Shown: one piece after another, positions 15,536 to 23,824 of the stretch
Position numbering within the stretch: the first letter of the stretch is position 1
How the letters are laid out: each line of letters begins with the position of its first letter
Origin: Candidatus Bathyarchaeota archaeon
GTDB taxonomy: Archaea; Thermoproteota; Bathyarchaeia; Bathyarchaeales; Bathycorpusculaceae
Assembly (NCBI GenBank): GCA_018396955.1
Contig: JAGTQI010000004.1
Coordinates: 1 to 43,691 of the forward strand
Direction of reading: 5' to 3'
DNA length: 43,691 nucleotides
Notes under the pieces: generated by a model
Database searches by the model: none
Told to the model about the DNA's origin: nothing
The model's input: only the letters and a program-made list of their open reading frames with translations
Made by a program: the position numbers and the translations under genes

Positions 15536-15778
15536 CTATCTTCTTATGGGCTGCGGAACAGCAATCAAGGTTTGTGTGCGGCGAACACCCTTAATCTGCT
15601 GAACCCTCTCAATTATTTTCCCAAGCTCCTCAACCTTCGCAAACTCCACATAAACAACAACGTCAAACTGTCCAGTCACAGCATGAGCCATCTTAACACC
15701 ATCAATCTTTAAGGCTGCCTCCGCAACTTCCCAAATCATCCCAGCCTCAGCATTTATCAAAATATAAGCTTCCAACAC
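15536..15778 (-). CDS. Stand-alone Lrp/AsnC ligand-binding (RAM) domain protein
   Basis: An 80-residue protein consisting only of the alpha-beta RAM/AsnC effector domain. It starts AYILINAEAG, and the middle has HAVTGQFDVVVYVEF, the conserved TG-x-FD turn. It ends QQIKGVRRTQTLIAV. No DNA-binding helix-turn-helix is present. Such stand-alone modules form dimers or octamers with full Lrp proteins, or sense amino acids on their own. It converges with the DedA-type gene across a 19-base gap. Confidence 0.88.
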   Translation of the reverse strand: MLEAYILINAEAGMIWEVAEAALKIDGVKMAHAVTGQFDVVVYVEFAKVEELGKIIERVQQIKGVRRTQTLIAVPQPIRR

Positions 15779-15945
15779 TAAGCCTCCTACGTATGTTATT
15801 CGCTAAACTGAGCATAAAAATTTAGCCCACCAAACCCAAATCAAAATTCTCTCTAACACTTGAATATCCACACATATCAAATATACCACAAACTGAACAC
15901 CGAACAAACATTAAGCCACTCACCCTTGACGAACTGAGGGCGCGA

Positions 15946-16629
15946 TTAACCCCAATCAAGAGCGACTAATACCCCAGCAAGATTTTTTATGAATGGAAAT
16001 TTTTCTAAGCAGCTTTCAATTTCTAGTAGGATTTTCGTCACAGCGCTGGGAATTTTTGCTTTTTTATGTTCTACCAACCATCCAAGTGGCAGAAAACTTC
16101 GCGTGGTGATTAGGTAGTTTCTAAAACCTGCAATTTTTAAAAGAATCGCCAGTTCTTGTTTTGTTACATATTTTTCTATGGATGGCCGTTTATGGGTGCC
16201 GAACCATGATGCTACCTTACTCATGTCAACTGGACACAGCTTGTTTGGAGTGCATAAATAAATCCTGCCTAGTGAAACTCTGCGCATTTCTTGTAAAGCC
16301 CTTAATGGCTTGCTGAGATGTTCTAATACGTCTGTGGAGAAGACGAGATCAAAACAGCCGTTCTTAAATGGAAGATTGTGCGCATCTGCAACGATAAAAT
16401 TAAGACCTAATTCTTTAATGAAAGCTTTTTTATTGATGTCGATCCCTACTGCGAATTGAATTCTTTTAGAAAAATATTTGAGATAACGCCCGTTTCCACA
16501 TCCTACATCTAAAATGCTTTTTAATTTCGCGAAAAAATTAAGTTGCTCTCCATCCTTTAAGCGAACCCACATATGATGCCATTCACCGAGAGACTTTCCA
16601 GCTAAATTGCAGGAAGGCGTGGAATCCAA
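15946..16629 (-). CDS. Class I SAM-dependent methyltransferase
   Basis: A 227-residue methyltransferase. Motif I is ILDVGCGNGRYL, followed by GIDINKKAF (ribose-binding acidic strand end), VADAHNLPF (adenine contact), and FDLVFSTDVLEHL (motif IV of the UbiE/BioC type). The substrate is not evident. The frame opens at TTG, and the true start may be a little downstream. It overlaps a short doubtful reading frame upstream by 28 bases. The stretch 15779-15945 between this gene and the RAM-domain gene is A/T-rich and holds nothing I can identify. Confidence 0.87.
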   Translation of the reverse strand: MDSTPSCNLAGKSLGEWHHMWVRLKDGEQLNFFAKLKSILDVGCGNGRYLKYFSKRIQFAVGIDINKKAFIKELGLNFIVADAHNLPFKNGCFDLVFSTDVLEHLSKPLRALQEMRRVSLGRIYLCTPNKLCPVDMSKVASWFGTHKRPSIEKYVTKQELAILLKIAGFRNYLITTRSFLPLGWLVEHKKAKIPSAVTKILLEIESCLEKFPFIKNLAGVLVALDWG

Positions 16630-16823
16630 ACTATCACACTCATCCCCTTAAAACTTAGCTTCAAATAGTAGTTAAGCCTTTTAGTTAATCCCCTTGCCCA
16701 CTCAATTTTAACCGTAAAATCCTCAGATGTCAAGGTTTGGCTATGCCCGATTAGGAAATTATTTATAATGTAACGGTATAACCTCATCATAGTTTCTCCA
16801 ATCACCCTTTCGCCTCTCAACAT
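16602..16823 (-). CDS. Short hypothetical protein, doubtful
   Basis: A 73-residue open frame that ends inside the start of the methyltransferase gene. The second half has alternating hydrophobic and charged residues (RLNYYLKLSFKGMSVIVWIP) that could be two strands. No motif or ribosome site makes it convincing. It could be a real small gene, or the 5' remnant of a longer methyltransferase gene that has been frameshifted. Confidence 0.3.
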   Translation of the reverse strand: MLRGERVIGETMMRLYRYIINNFLIGHSQTLTSEDFTVKIEWARGLTKRLNYYLKLSFKGMSVIVWIPRLPAI

Positions 16824-16978
16824 TAAAAGGCATTAGCTTAGATATTTCATAGTAATAGGCTCCAAGCTTTGCCCTCAAATGGTAAAACCTTCTCTTTTAC
16901 ACTTGATTGACACCAAAAAACATAAACGTTATGTTCCATATAACAGCGAAACTAAAGTATCAGCATAGAAATGTTGGG

Positions 16979-17629
16979 TTAATAAGCAAGATGTTCATCG
17001 GTTTTCCTAAAACTGGATGTAGAAAATGTGGAGCGTTTGATGAGGAAGTTTTTGAGGGCTTTTCTAATCTCTTTTAATGTTAGTTTTCTCTGTTGGAATT
17101 CTGGTTTGAAGGGGTGGGTTTCGCTTTCCAGAAGCTCTTTTAGGCGGGCGTAATAGGCTTCAAACTCTTCTGGCGTGTTGCTCTTAAACTTGAAGATGGC
17201 TGTTCCACCCTTCGGGTTTTCCCATCGTTTATCATAAGCTTCTATTGGGTGGGCGGTGCCGAACCGTTCAAGGCTTCTCTCAACTAAAATTTCCTTCTCA
17301 ACATTTAAAACTACGAGCAGGCCGTTGACTGGTGAAACTTTCGATGTTAAAAGGAAGTCACGGGTAACATTGTCTGGGGCTGTTGAGTCTATAACGACGC
17401 TGTAGCCCTTCTTTAGGAGGACGTCCCGCATTTCAGCAATAAGCGAGTAAACAAGAAATTCGTCTCGGCATGGAAAACCTTCATAAAAGAGCATCTGTCT
17501 CAGCTCGTCAACACCTATTCTGGCCAGATATGGGTAGTCGGCGACAAGCCTCTTAGCAAGCATGGTTTTGCCTGAACCCGGATAACCGCTTAAAACAATC
17601 AGCCACAAACCCTTAAGGTTGCCACCCAT
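16979..17629 (-). CDS. P-loop kinase of the AAA_33/zeta-toxin-like group
   Basis: A protein of about 216 residues with Walker A GYPGSGKT at its N-terminus, an RIGVDELRQ segment (the acidic residue after strand 2) and VVIDSTAPDNVTRD (Walker B and substrate segment). The body resembles small-molecule or nucleotide kinases: adenylylsulfate kinase, polynucleotide kinase and zeta toxin. The substrate cannot be called. The start is ATG 17629, with a TTG two codons earlier. It lies downstream of the SPFH cassette on the same strand but is separated by about 100 bases. Confidence 0.78.
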   Translation of the reverse strand: MGGNLKGLWLIVLSGYPGSGKTMLAKRLVADYPYLARIGVDELRQMLFYEGFPCRDEFLVYSLIAEMRDVLLKKGYSVVIDSTAPDNVTRDFLLTSKVSPVNGLLVVLNVEKEILVERSLERFGTAHPIEAYDKRWENPKGGTAIFKFKSNTPEEFEAYYARLKELLESETHPFKPEFQQRKLTLKEIRKALKNFLIKRSTFSTSSFRKTDEHLAY

Positions 17630-17725
17630 ACTCAACCCTTAATAGCCACCGCTAATTAAGACTTAAACTTCGCCAAAATAAAAGCGCCTTTAAGATTTTA
17701 AAGAACAAAATAAAGGAAAAAGAGT

Positions 17726-18763
17726 CTAGGCGAGTTTTTCTCCACAGTTTGGACAGAATTTGGCTCCGGCTTGAATCTCGCTTCCGCACTTTGGACACTT
17801 GACGGTTGATTGCAGTGGATTTCCACAGTTTAGGCAGAATCTGGCTCCAGCAGGGTTTAATGTTCCACATTTGGGACAGTTAACTCCCCCAACAGCTTGC
17901 AGTGGCGCACCACAGTTGCTGCAGAACTTTGCCGTCTGCGGATTCTGGAAATTACATTTTGGACACAACACCATAGGCACCGCCGGTGCAGGCGCCGGTG
18001 CAGGCTGAAGCACTTGTGGAAGAATCACCGCTCCAGCTCCAACCGCCGCTCCAGGACTCTTTGATAGGCTTTCGCTTGACTTTTGAACAGTCTCCATTCG
18101 TAGAACTTCGGTTGCTGCAACACCAGTCTTTACGTAGAACAACCTATCCCTCCATTCGGGCGTTGTGTCAATTCCCTCAAATTTAACGTCTATTAGCTCG
18201 AGACCTACCCTTGAAAAGGCATCAAAAAGGGCGTTTTTAGCCACAAGGCTTGTTTCATCCAGCTTACCATAAACCTCTGCAAGGGAATACTGGCTTAATG
18301 TGTCGATGAGCCTCTCGTTGAAGTATCCCCTCAAAAAGTCTTGAAGTTTGTCGGTTGAGAAGGCTCCCTGCCCGCCAACCACCTCGTTAACGAAGAGGTT
18401 TGGCTCTTCAACCCTAAACCAGAAGCTTCCAAAGAATTTTATTGGGGCAAGCTCCTTCGTCTGGCTTTGAGCGCCAAACCTACCCTGAAACTGTTTAAGG
18501 GAAATGAAGATTACAGCGCATCTGAAAGGAACCTTGTCAAACCCGGCGATTTTGGATAATACCTTTGTGAGAAGCGGAAGATTCGCCGTTGTCAAAACGT
18601 GGCGCCCAGCCCTAAAAACGTCGTAGGCTTTCCCATCTCTGAAGAAGACTGCAGCTTCGTACTCGTGGACTATTAGGTTGTCTCCCCACGCTATCTCTTC
18701 ATTGGGGTATCTCCAAACTATGTCTCCTTCCCTTGCACCAGTCCACTCTATAACTTTAGGCAT
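17726..18763 (-). CDS. SPFH-domain protein with three C-terminal zinc ribbons (YdjI-like)
   Basis: A 345-residue protein. Residues 1 to about 230 form an SPFH/stomatin-like domain of the type found in YdjI and virion-core-like proteins. The N-terminus is VIEWTGAREGDIVWRYPNEEI, with NLIVHEYEAAVFFRDGKA next. An Ala/Pro-rich linker (about residues 255-270) follows, then three four-cysteine zinc ribbons of the CPKC-x-CxNCG type. A perfect GGAGGTGA lies 8 bases before the ATG. SPFH proteins assemble on membranes and organise partners; zinc ribbons may bind clients or nucleic acid. It is the last gene of a four-gene run with a coiled-coil protein, a small membrane protein and an unknown protein. 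Confidence 0.85.
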   Translation of the reverse strand: MPKVIEWTGAREGDIVWRYPNEEIAWGDNLIVHEYEAAVFFRDGKAYDVFRAGRHVLTTANLPLLTKVLSKIAGFDKVPFRCAVIFISLKQFQGRFGAQSQTKELAPIKFFGSFWFRVEEPNLFVNEVVGGQGAFSTDKLQDFLRGYFNERLIDTLSQYSLAEVYGKLDETSLVAKNALFDAFSRVGLELIDVKFEGIDTTPEWRDRLFYVKTGVAATEVLRMETVQKSSESLSKSPGAAVGAGAVILPQVLQPAPAPAPAVPMVLCPKCNFQNPQTAKFCSNCGAPLQAVGGVNCPKCGTLNPAGARFCLNCGNPLQSTVKCPKCGSEIQAGAKFCPNCGEKLA

Positions 18764-18780
18764 TCAAATTTCACCTCCTT

Positions 18781-19317
18781 CTAACCCTGTAGCCCCCTTA
18801 AGATTTCAGATCTTTGGTTAATCAACATGTCTAGCTCCTCAACCTTTGAAGTTAAACTGTCCATGGCCTGCCTCCACTCTCCCCCGCCAACATCCATCTT
18901 AACTATTTTTTCAACATCCAACTTTATAGATTCAGCCTTTTCAATGAGGCTCACATCATACTGGAGAACCTGGTCAAGCTTGTCCTCCCGCACTTTGACG
19001 GCGTCGAACATCCCAGCATATCCAGCGACAGCCCTATCTATCCTTTGGGTTACCCTGTCAAGGCGTGACAGCAACGCCTCATATCTGTACGTGTCCTCTC
19101 CCGAAAGTTTTTGGACAATTGATGGGTTTGCAAAGTTTCTCCTGAAAATTGTTTTTGCATCCCTAAGCCTATTTACAACTTCCATCCGGACGAGGCGGTC
19201 GCTTTCCCTCCGCAGCTCCTTCTCCTTATAGCCCCTATAACCCGGTATATAGCCCATAATTCTCTCTAGGAGGCTTCTTTCCCCGCGAACTTTTTCCAAA
19301 TAGTCTTTCCCGCTCAT
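18781..19317 (-). CDS. Coiled-coil protein associated with the SPFH gene
   Basis: A 178-residue soluble, highly charged, almost wholly helical protein with no recognised domain. Heptad-like stretches cover about residues 35-60 and 130-178 (KAESIKLDVEKIVKMD and LTSKVEELDMLINQRSEIL). The ATG at 19317 overlaps the stop of the preceding membrane-protein gene (TGATG), with GAGGAG 8 bases upstream, so translation is coupled. A role as a scaffold for the SPFH ring is a guess from the operon. Confidence 0.75.
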   Translation of the reverse strand: MSGKDYLEKVRGERSLLERIMGYIPGYRGYKEKELRRESDRLVRMEVVNRLRDAKTIFRRNFANPSIVQKLSGEDTYRYEALLSRLDRVTQRIDRAVAGYAGMFDAVKVREDKLDQVLQYDVSLIEKAESIKLDVEKIVKMDVGGGEWRQAMDSLTSKVEELDMLINQRSEILRGLQG

Positions 19318-19697
19318 CACTTACTCCTCTTGTAGGCAGCTATACCTATAATGGCTATTATAATTAAAAGTATCCCTAGAATTAGAAGTGGGGGCACGAC
19401 CGCATAGGTTGCTGAAACAACACCAATACAAGTCATGATAACTCCCCAGACAAGGTAGTAAATTGGGTCTTTAGGGCTGAAAAACGAATAAAGCAAGGTG
19501 TAAACTCCCAGGGGACCGAAAATCCATGCTGGAAGGTTTAGATATTCAAAGGAAATTATGTTAATGCTATAAATAACAGCTGCAAAACCTAAAGAGGCAA
19601 CGAGAACCGCAAGGGCTCCAGCACCATAGCCGAATGAGGACGCCTTTCTTTTAGATTCCAACACTTTTCCTCCAGATACAATGATATTTTCCAGCAT
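19317..19697 (-). CDS. Small multi-pass membrane protein of the SPFH cassette
   Basis: A 126-residue protein with four predicted membrane helices. They lie at about residues 21-45 (GALAVLVASLGFAAVIYSI), 52-70 (LPAWIFGPLGVYTLLYSFF), 77-97 and 100-120 (LLILGILLIIIAIIGIAAY), followed by a basic tail. No named family is recognised. It probably anchors the coiled-coil and SPFH proteins encoded downstream at the membrane, as the overlapping genes suggest. Confidence 0.75.
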   Translation of the reverse strand: MLENIIVSGGKVLESKRKASSFGYGAGALAVLVASLGFAAVIYSINIISFEYLNLPAWIFGPLGVYTLLYSFFSPKDPIYYLVWGVIMTCIGVVSATYAVVPPLLILGILLIIIAIIGIAAYKRSK

Positions 19698-19767
19698 CGC
19701 CCTATTAAAGTTTCACAAAAATGGCTCTATGAAAGTTTAACCGTTACAAAAGCGTGTTCCAGCAAGC

Positions 19768-20460
19768 TCACTTTATGATTAGCGGGTATATTTCTTTAGC
19801 CACGTATTCTAGGTATTTCTCCTTATCCGTAAGGTTGAATATGGTTACTGAGGCGTCCCTGGTTATGCCAACCACATAGCCGTACTCCCTTGATCTAGCT
19901 ACAATGTACCAAAGATCGCCATGCTTGCAATAGTCCTCAAAAAGCGAAGTGTTCACCAAGTCCGGTCCATAAAGCGAAAGCTTATTCACGTTGGGGATGT
20001 CAACATTGTCAAAAAACGTGATTTTTGTGTCTTCAGGGTTTTTTAGATGGAACTCGCGGAGGATTTCAGGCGGTATGCGGGCTTCCACTACACCGCCGAC
20101 ACGATCGAAGAGAATTTCGCTTAGTTTGTTGGCTATAAAGTTGGCTATGCGCTTCTTCTCAACAACAGTTAGGAATGTGGCTTCATCCAGTTTGGAAAAG
20201 CTGAAGAGGGCTTCAACCGTGCGGGGTAGGGGCGCGACCTTGCCTCTATGGAAGACGTGGATTATGTAGTCGTGAGAGTAGACGCCCCTAAGCATGTTCT
20301 CATCTGGTTTTGGGAGAAGCCCAACAACCTCTGTCACAAGCTTAAACTTGTAGTCGCCCTCCTCATAAGATTCTTCAACACGATAACCTTCAAGCCTAGA
20401 AGCCACATCATCCAGTGGGAGCGGTTCTGAAAGCCTAAAAACTTTGCCGGCAACAACCAT
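19768..20460 (-). CDS. Conserved-looking hypothetical protein, first gene of the SPFH cassette
   Basis: A 230-residue soluble protein that I do not recognise. It has a mixed alpha/beta composition with strands such as YIIHVFHRGKVAPLP, a helical segment (FLTVVEKKRIANFIANKLSEIL) and a beta-rich C-terminal part (LWYIVARSREYGYVVGITRDASVTIF). There is no signal peptide or membrane segment. It opens the same-strand series that continues with the membrane, coiled-coil and SPFH genes, and the 70-base gap allows one transcript. Confidence 0.7.
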   Translation of the reverse strand: MVVAGKVFRLSEPLPLDDVASRLEGYRVEESYEEGDYKFKLVTEVVGLLPKPDENMLRGVYSHDYIIHVFHRGKVAPLPRTVEALFSFSKLDEATFLTVVEKKRIANFIANKLSEILFDRVGGVVEARIPPEILREFHLKNPEDTKITFFDNVDIPNVNKLSLYGPDLVNTSLFEDYCKHGDLWYIVARSREYGYVVGITRDASVTIFNLTDKEKYLEYVAKEIYPLIIK

Positions 20461-20585
20461 AAAGCTTCACCTAAACTTGAATAGGAGTTCATTTGCTTAA
20501 GAAGTTTAAGGATTAGTTTTAACTTCCCCCGGTCTTTTTGTTCTTTTCCTCACTGTCCTTCGGTCCATTTCCTCAATTTCGCTAA

Positions 20586-20957
20586 TCATTTTATTGAATA
20601 GAACGTCTTTACTCCATAAATAAAACCCGTCTTGCGAAGCCTTTTCGTGCGCTTCGTCTCTTCCGAATCCGTTTGCTCTATAATATATATTTCTATTTCT
20701 CTTAACTCATGGAAAATTATGTATTTTTCATAGGTTCGCCACATCTCAGAAATCCGTATATCATTTAAGGGAACCTTCACTTCTTGGCAGCATTTGTTGT
20801 AATATATTTTTCCTCTGAAAACGACGTTATATGTCGCATTATAATCTTCTATAATCTCATGTGGGACGTAACGAATCTTGTAAGCGTGTTCCGCAAGAAT
20901 CTTCATAGTCTCCTCAAATAAACCCCGCTTAACAAACTTCATCTTATAAATCCCCAA
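20586..20957 (-). CDS. Hypothetical protein with a HELREIE motif
   Basis: A 123-residue protein. The region YIIFHELREIEIYIIEQTDSEE has a helix starting HE, like the metal-binding helix of zincin-type proteases, but the second histidine of HExxH is an acidic residue. A stretch with two adjacent cysteines (YYNKCCQEVKV) and a basic KRTKRLRK region near the C-terminus are also visible. I do not recognise the family. It stands alone, beside decayed genes. Base composition is more A/T-rich than in the neighbouring operon, so recent acquisition is possible. Confidence 0.55.
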   Translation of the reverse strand: MGIYKMKFVKRGLFEETMKILAEHAYKIRYVPHEIIEDYNATYNVVFRGKIYYNKCCQEVKVPLNDIRISEMWRTYEKYIIFHELREIEIYIIEQTDSEETKRTKRLRKTGFIYGVKTFYSIK

Positions 20958-21003
20958 TTTAGAAGGCTTATATTCTCCTCTCCATTTAAAGGTTCAAGAT
21001 AGC

Positions 21004-21533
21004 CATGAGTCATGTACCTGAACAAGTTAAGCTTTGCTTAAGGGATTTAGTTGAAAGACTTAAAAAGTTTAGGATAAGGCATGTGATTGTTGGGCAATTC
21101 GGTACATTTTTATGGTAGACCCAGAACATCAGCGGACATAGACCTAGTGCTTATTTCACATGTTTCCAAGGGGAAACTGCAAGAAATTTTGGCGAATAGG
21201 TACACTTTATATTATAATGGAAAGGCTGTGATGAAGTTTATTGACATATAACCGAACAGGAATAGATATCCTCTTTCCAAACACCGCTGGTCTAAGTCAA
21301 GAATCGTTGAAAAGGCTTAAAAGGGTTGAGGTTGATGGAGTACAGATAACTATTCCATGCCCAGAAGACTACGTAATAACCAAGTTGAAGGTAGTAGACC
21401 GGACACTTTCGACTTTTCGGATGTTATGTCTGTGCTTCTAAACATGAGTGAGAAAATAGTCTGGGATTACTTGATGAAAAGGGCTGAGGGAGAAGGCTTA
21501 GCACATCTTATAAGTATTACAAGGAGGGGTTGA
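21004..21533 (+). pseudogene. Frameshifted nucleotidyltransferase-like gene
   Basis: The frame from ATG 21004 reads MSHVPEQVKLCLRDLVERL and then HVIVGQFGTF before a stop at about 21116. In another frame the sequence continues YGRPRTSADIDLVLISH, the D-x-D core of a nucleotidyltransferase. It stops near 21250 and resumes in a third frame with DILFPNTAGLSQESLKRL and an IPCPEDYVITKLKV segment. A last shift near 21400 leads to FDFSDVMSVLLNMSEKIVW and a final TGA at 21533. At least three frame changes are needed, so the gene is dead unless the assembly is poor. Such nucleotidyltransferases usually belong to toxin-antitoxin pairs or to AbiEii/DUF6036-like proteins. Confidence 0.75.
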
Positions 21534-21534
21534 G

Positions 21535-21778
21535 ATGGAGGGCAAGTTAAAGCCGCCGATTTATAGGGATGGAAGCTTTTCTGTCCCTACCGCCACCCGC
21601 CGCTATTAACAATTGAGAAGACCATTTTAGGTTTAAGTGCGCCGTGTGCCAGAAAACCCTTGGAAAGCTTAGAATAGCAACTTTGAAGAGGATGTTTAAC
21701 GATTTCCCAAAGAAGCTAGCAAAAGAATGGATACTTGAAATGGAGGCACGAAAAAAGCTTAGCCGTAACAAACTCTAA
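21535..21778 (+). pseudogene. Remnant of a small gene following the broken nucleotidyltransferase
   Basis: ATG 21535 opens a 24-codon frame (MEGKLKPPIYRDGSF) that stops at 21609. A different frame then reads HFRFKCAVCQKTLGKLR and a helical, basic stretch ending EMEARKKLSRNKL at the stop 21776-21778. It starts one base after the stop of the pseudogene before it, so the two were probably an operon. The CAVC pair hints at half a zinc site. The reconstructed protein would be about 80 residues. Confidence 0.55.
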
Positions 21779-21901
21779 TCCTTCCAAAAATTTGTCAAAA
21801 CATATGTTTACCCCGGTTGCTGGTTGCCTAATTGTTTTAATAAGAGTTTTTATCCTCTATTTTATACTGCAGTAGGGAAACGCTAGAGGAAAAGAAGTCG
21901 G

Positions 21902-23824
21902 ATGCTGATCAGCGAGGTGATCCTTGAAAACTTCATGAGTTATGAGTATGCCAGGGTGCCCCTTAAACCAGGTGTGAATGTAATTTGCGGTCCCAATGGT
22001 GCTGGGAAGTCCTCGCTTTTATTGGCTATTTCTGTGGCTCTTGGACAGTCCTATACTGAACGTTCTAGGAAGCTCAGCGACCTGATCCGTTGGGGTAAGG
22101 ACCAAGCTCGTGTGACGCTTATACTGGATAATTCTAAGCGTGGTGGTAAGCGTCCAGTTCCAAAGTTTAATAAGGACCAGATTTTCTTGACGCGTGTTTT
22201 GAGGCGGGATGGCAAGTACTGGTTTGAGTTGGAGAACCGTGCCGCCTCAAAACAAGATGTGGAAAGGCTTTTAGCCAAATTGGGCGTTGATCCGGACAAC
22301 ATGCTTATTATTATGCATCAGAACATGGTGGAACAGTTTACGATTCTTTCTCCACAGGATAAGCTCCGCATGGTGGAGGCGGCTGTTGGGCTTGAGGCTT
22401 ACCGCGAAAACGTTCTGGAAGCCCAGAAAAAGCTCACCCGCATACTAAGCCAAGAAGAGTCTATAAGCAAGCTTTTGGAGTCTGCAGAGCAGACCCTTAA
22501 CTACTGGAGGGAGCAGTACGAAAGGTTTCAAGAGAAGAAGCAGTTGATGGCTAAGAAACGCTTTCTTGAGCGGGAACTTGCATGGGCTGAGGTAAACCGC
22601 CGAGAAGACATTGCCAAGGATTTGGAGGCAAAACTCGAGAAGGAACTATCCCTTTTAAGGCAGATTGAGGGCGAAGCCAAAACAGCCCAAGAACAGCTCA
22701 AAAATCATCAAAGCCAACTTGAAAGGCTTAAGGGCGAATGGAAGAGAAGCCTCAGCGAAACCATAAACCTTGAAAGGGAGAAGGCTGGAAGTCAAGCTAC
22801 AATTTCGCTTTGTGAACAGCTAATGGCAGAGGCTTCCTTCATAGAGAACGAAGCCCAAAGCGGCAAACATCCCTTGAAGCTTTTGAAAGCTGAAAATCTA
22901 AAGGAGCTTATAGAAAACTCGCGGTTGAAGGTTTCAAAACTTGATCAGGAGTTGGGCAGAAAACTTTCTGAGACGCGGATTCTTGAAGAGCAGATGGAAA
23001 AAGTTGGAAGCCAAATTCTTGACACTCGCGTTAGGCTTGCACTTTTAAATTATCGAATGGAAGATGCAAAGTCGAATATTGAGGATTTAGAGGAAGCCCT
23101 TAAAGATGCAAAAGCCCAGCTGGAAGCAGCTATTAAAAGGGCTGAGGAGACTGGTCCCAGAATCGCCGTCATAAAGAGTGTTGGCGAAATATTAGATGAA
23201 ATTCGTGTTACTGATGGGCATTTGGCTGCTTTGGCTGGCGTTTCTGAAGATGTGGAGCGCATGTACGAGTCTTATTCACAGCTTTATTTGGAGCTTAAGG
23301 AGAAAGCCCGACTGGCGGCTGAAAACCGGGAAAAAGCCCTAGAAGAGGTTAAGGCACGGATGCAAGCATGGCGAACAGTGATTAAGAGCCTTTTAGACCG
23401 TGTAAACTTGGAGTATCGGAAGATTTTGGCAAATTCTCAGGCTTTGGGCGAAGTTAAGCTTGTGAATGAGCATGACATTGAGGCGGCTGGACTTGAAATC
23501 CTCGTGGGCTTTAGAGGCGGAAAGCCAGTGCCGCTTAACGCTTACACGCAGAGCGGTGGCGAAAGGACAACAGCCACCATGAGCTTCTTGCTGGCTTTGC
23601 AGCAGCATGTGCGCTCGCCCTTCCGTGCGGTGGACGAGTATGACGTGCACATGGACCCGAAGAACCGCGAACTAATAGCTCAAATATTGATTTCAACGGT
23701 TGAGGATGCGAATGCGCAATATGTGGTGATTACTCCAAGCCATGTGACCTTCGCAAAGGACAACGTGCACATTATTACTGTTCAAAACGTTGAGGGAAAA
23801 TCCATAATTAAAGAGGTCACCTAA
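21902..23824 (+). CDS. Smc5-like SMC ATPase without a recognisable hinge
   Basis: A 640-residue SMC-family ATPase. The N-terminal head has Walker A GPNGAGKSS (residues 30-38) and the Q-loop IIMHQN (136-141), followed by VEQFTILSPQDKL, which parallels the Smc5 segment after the Q-loop. Coiled coil fills about 165-310 and 335-510. The C-terminal head carries GLEILVGFRGG, the ABC signature TQSGGERTTATM (549-560), Walker B PFRAVDEYDVHMDPKNRE (573-590) and QYVVITP. The SGGER-x6-L-x-LQ, PFR-x-VDE-x3-MDP-x-NR and ITP features are those of Smc5/6, especially Smc5, rather than Smc1-4, Rad50 or bacterial SMC. No globular hinge of about 150 residues and no CxxC zinc hook lies between the coils, so the arms are short. 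It overlaps the next gene by one base (TAATG). It should bind DNA and use ATP to hold or compact it. Confidence 0.85.
   Translation: MLISEVILENFMSYEYARVPLKPGVNVICGPNGAGKSSLLLAISVALGQSYTERSRKLSDLIRWGKDQARVTLILDNSKRGGKRPVPKFNKDQIFLTRVLRRDGKYWFELENRAASKQDVERLLAKLGVDPDNMLIIMHQNMVEQFTILSPQDKLRMVEAAVGLEAYRENVLEAQKKLTRILSQEESISKLLESAEQTLNYWREQYERFQEKKQLMAKKRFLERELAWAEVNRREDIAKDLEAKLEKELSLLRQIEGEAKTAQEQLKNHQSQLERLKGEWKRSLSETINLEREKAGSQATISLCEQLMAEASFIENEAQSGKHPLKLLKAENLKELIENSRLKVSKLDQELGRKLSETRILEEQMEKVGSQILDTRVRLALLNYRMEDAKSNIEDLEEALKDAKAQLEAAIKRAEETGPRIAVIKSVGEILDEIRVTDGHLAALAGVSEDVERMYESYSQLYLELKEKARLAAENREKALEEVKARMQAWRTVIKSLLDRVNLEYRKILANSQALGEVKLVNEHDIEAAGLEILVGFRGGKPVPLNAYTQSGGERTTATMSFLLALQQHVRSPFRAVDEYDVHMDPKNRELIAQILISTVEDANAQYVVITPSHVTFAKDNVHIITVQNVEGKSIIKEVT

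Noticed and set aside
21100-21130. Read-through of the TAG in the nucleotidyltransferase gene, for example as pyrrolysine
   Set aside because: The D-x-D catalytic core downstream is in a different frame, so reading through the TAG would not restore the protein; frameshift decay explains it.
21902-23824. Rad50/SbcC identity for the SMC-like ATPase
   Set aside because: No CxxC zinc hook, no Mre11 or HerA/NurA neighbour, and the C-terminal head motifs follow Smc5 rather than Rad50.
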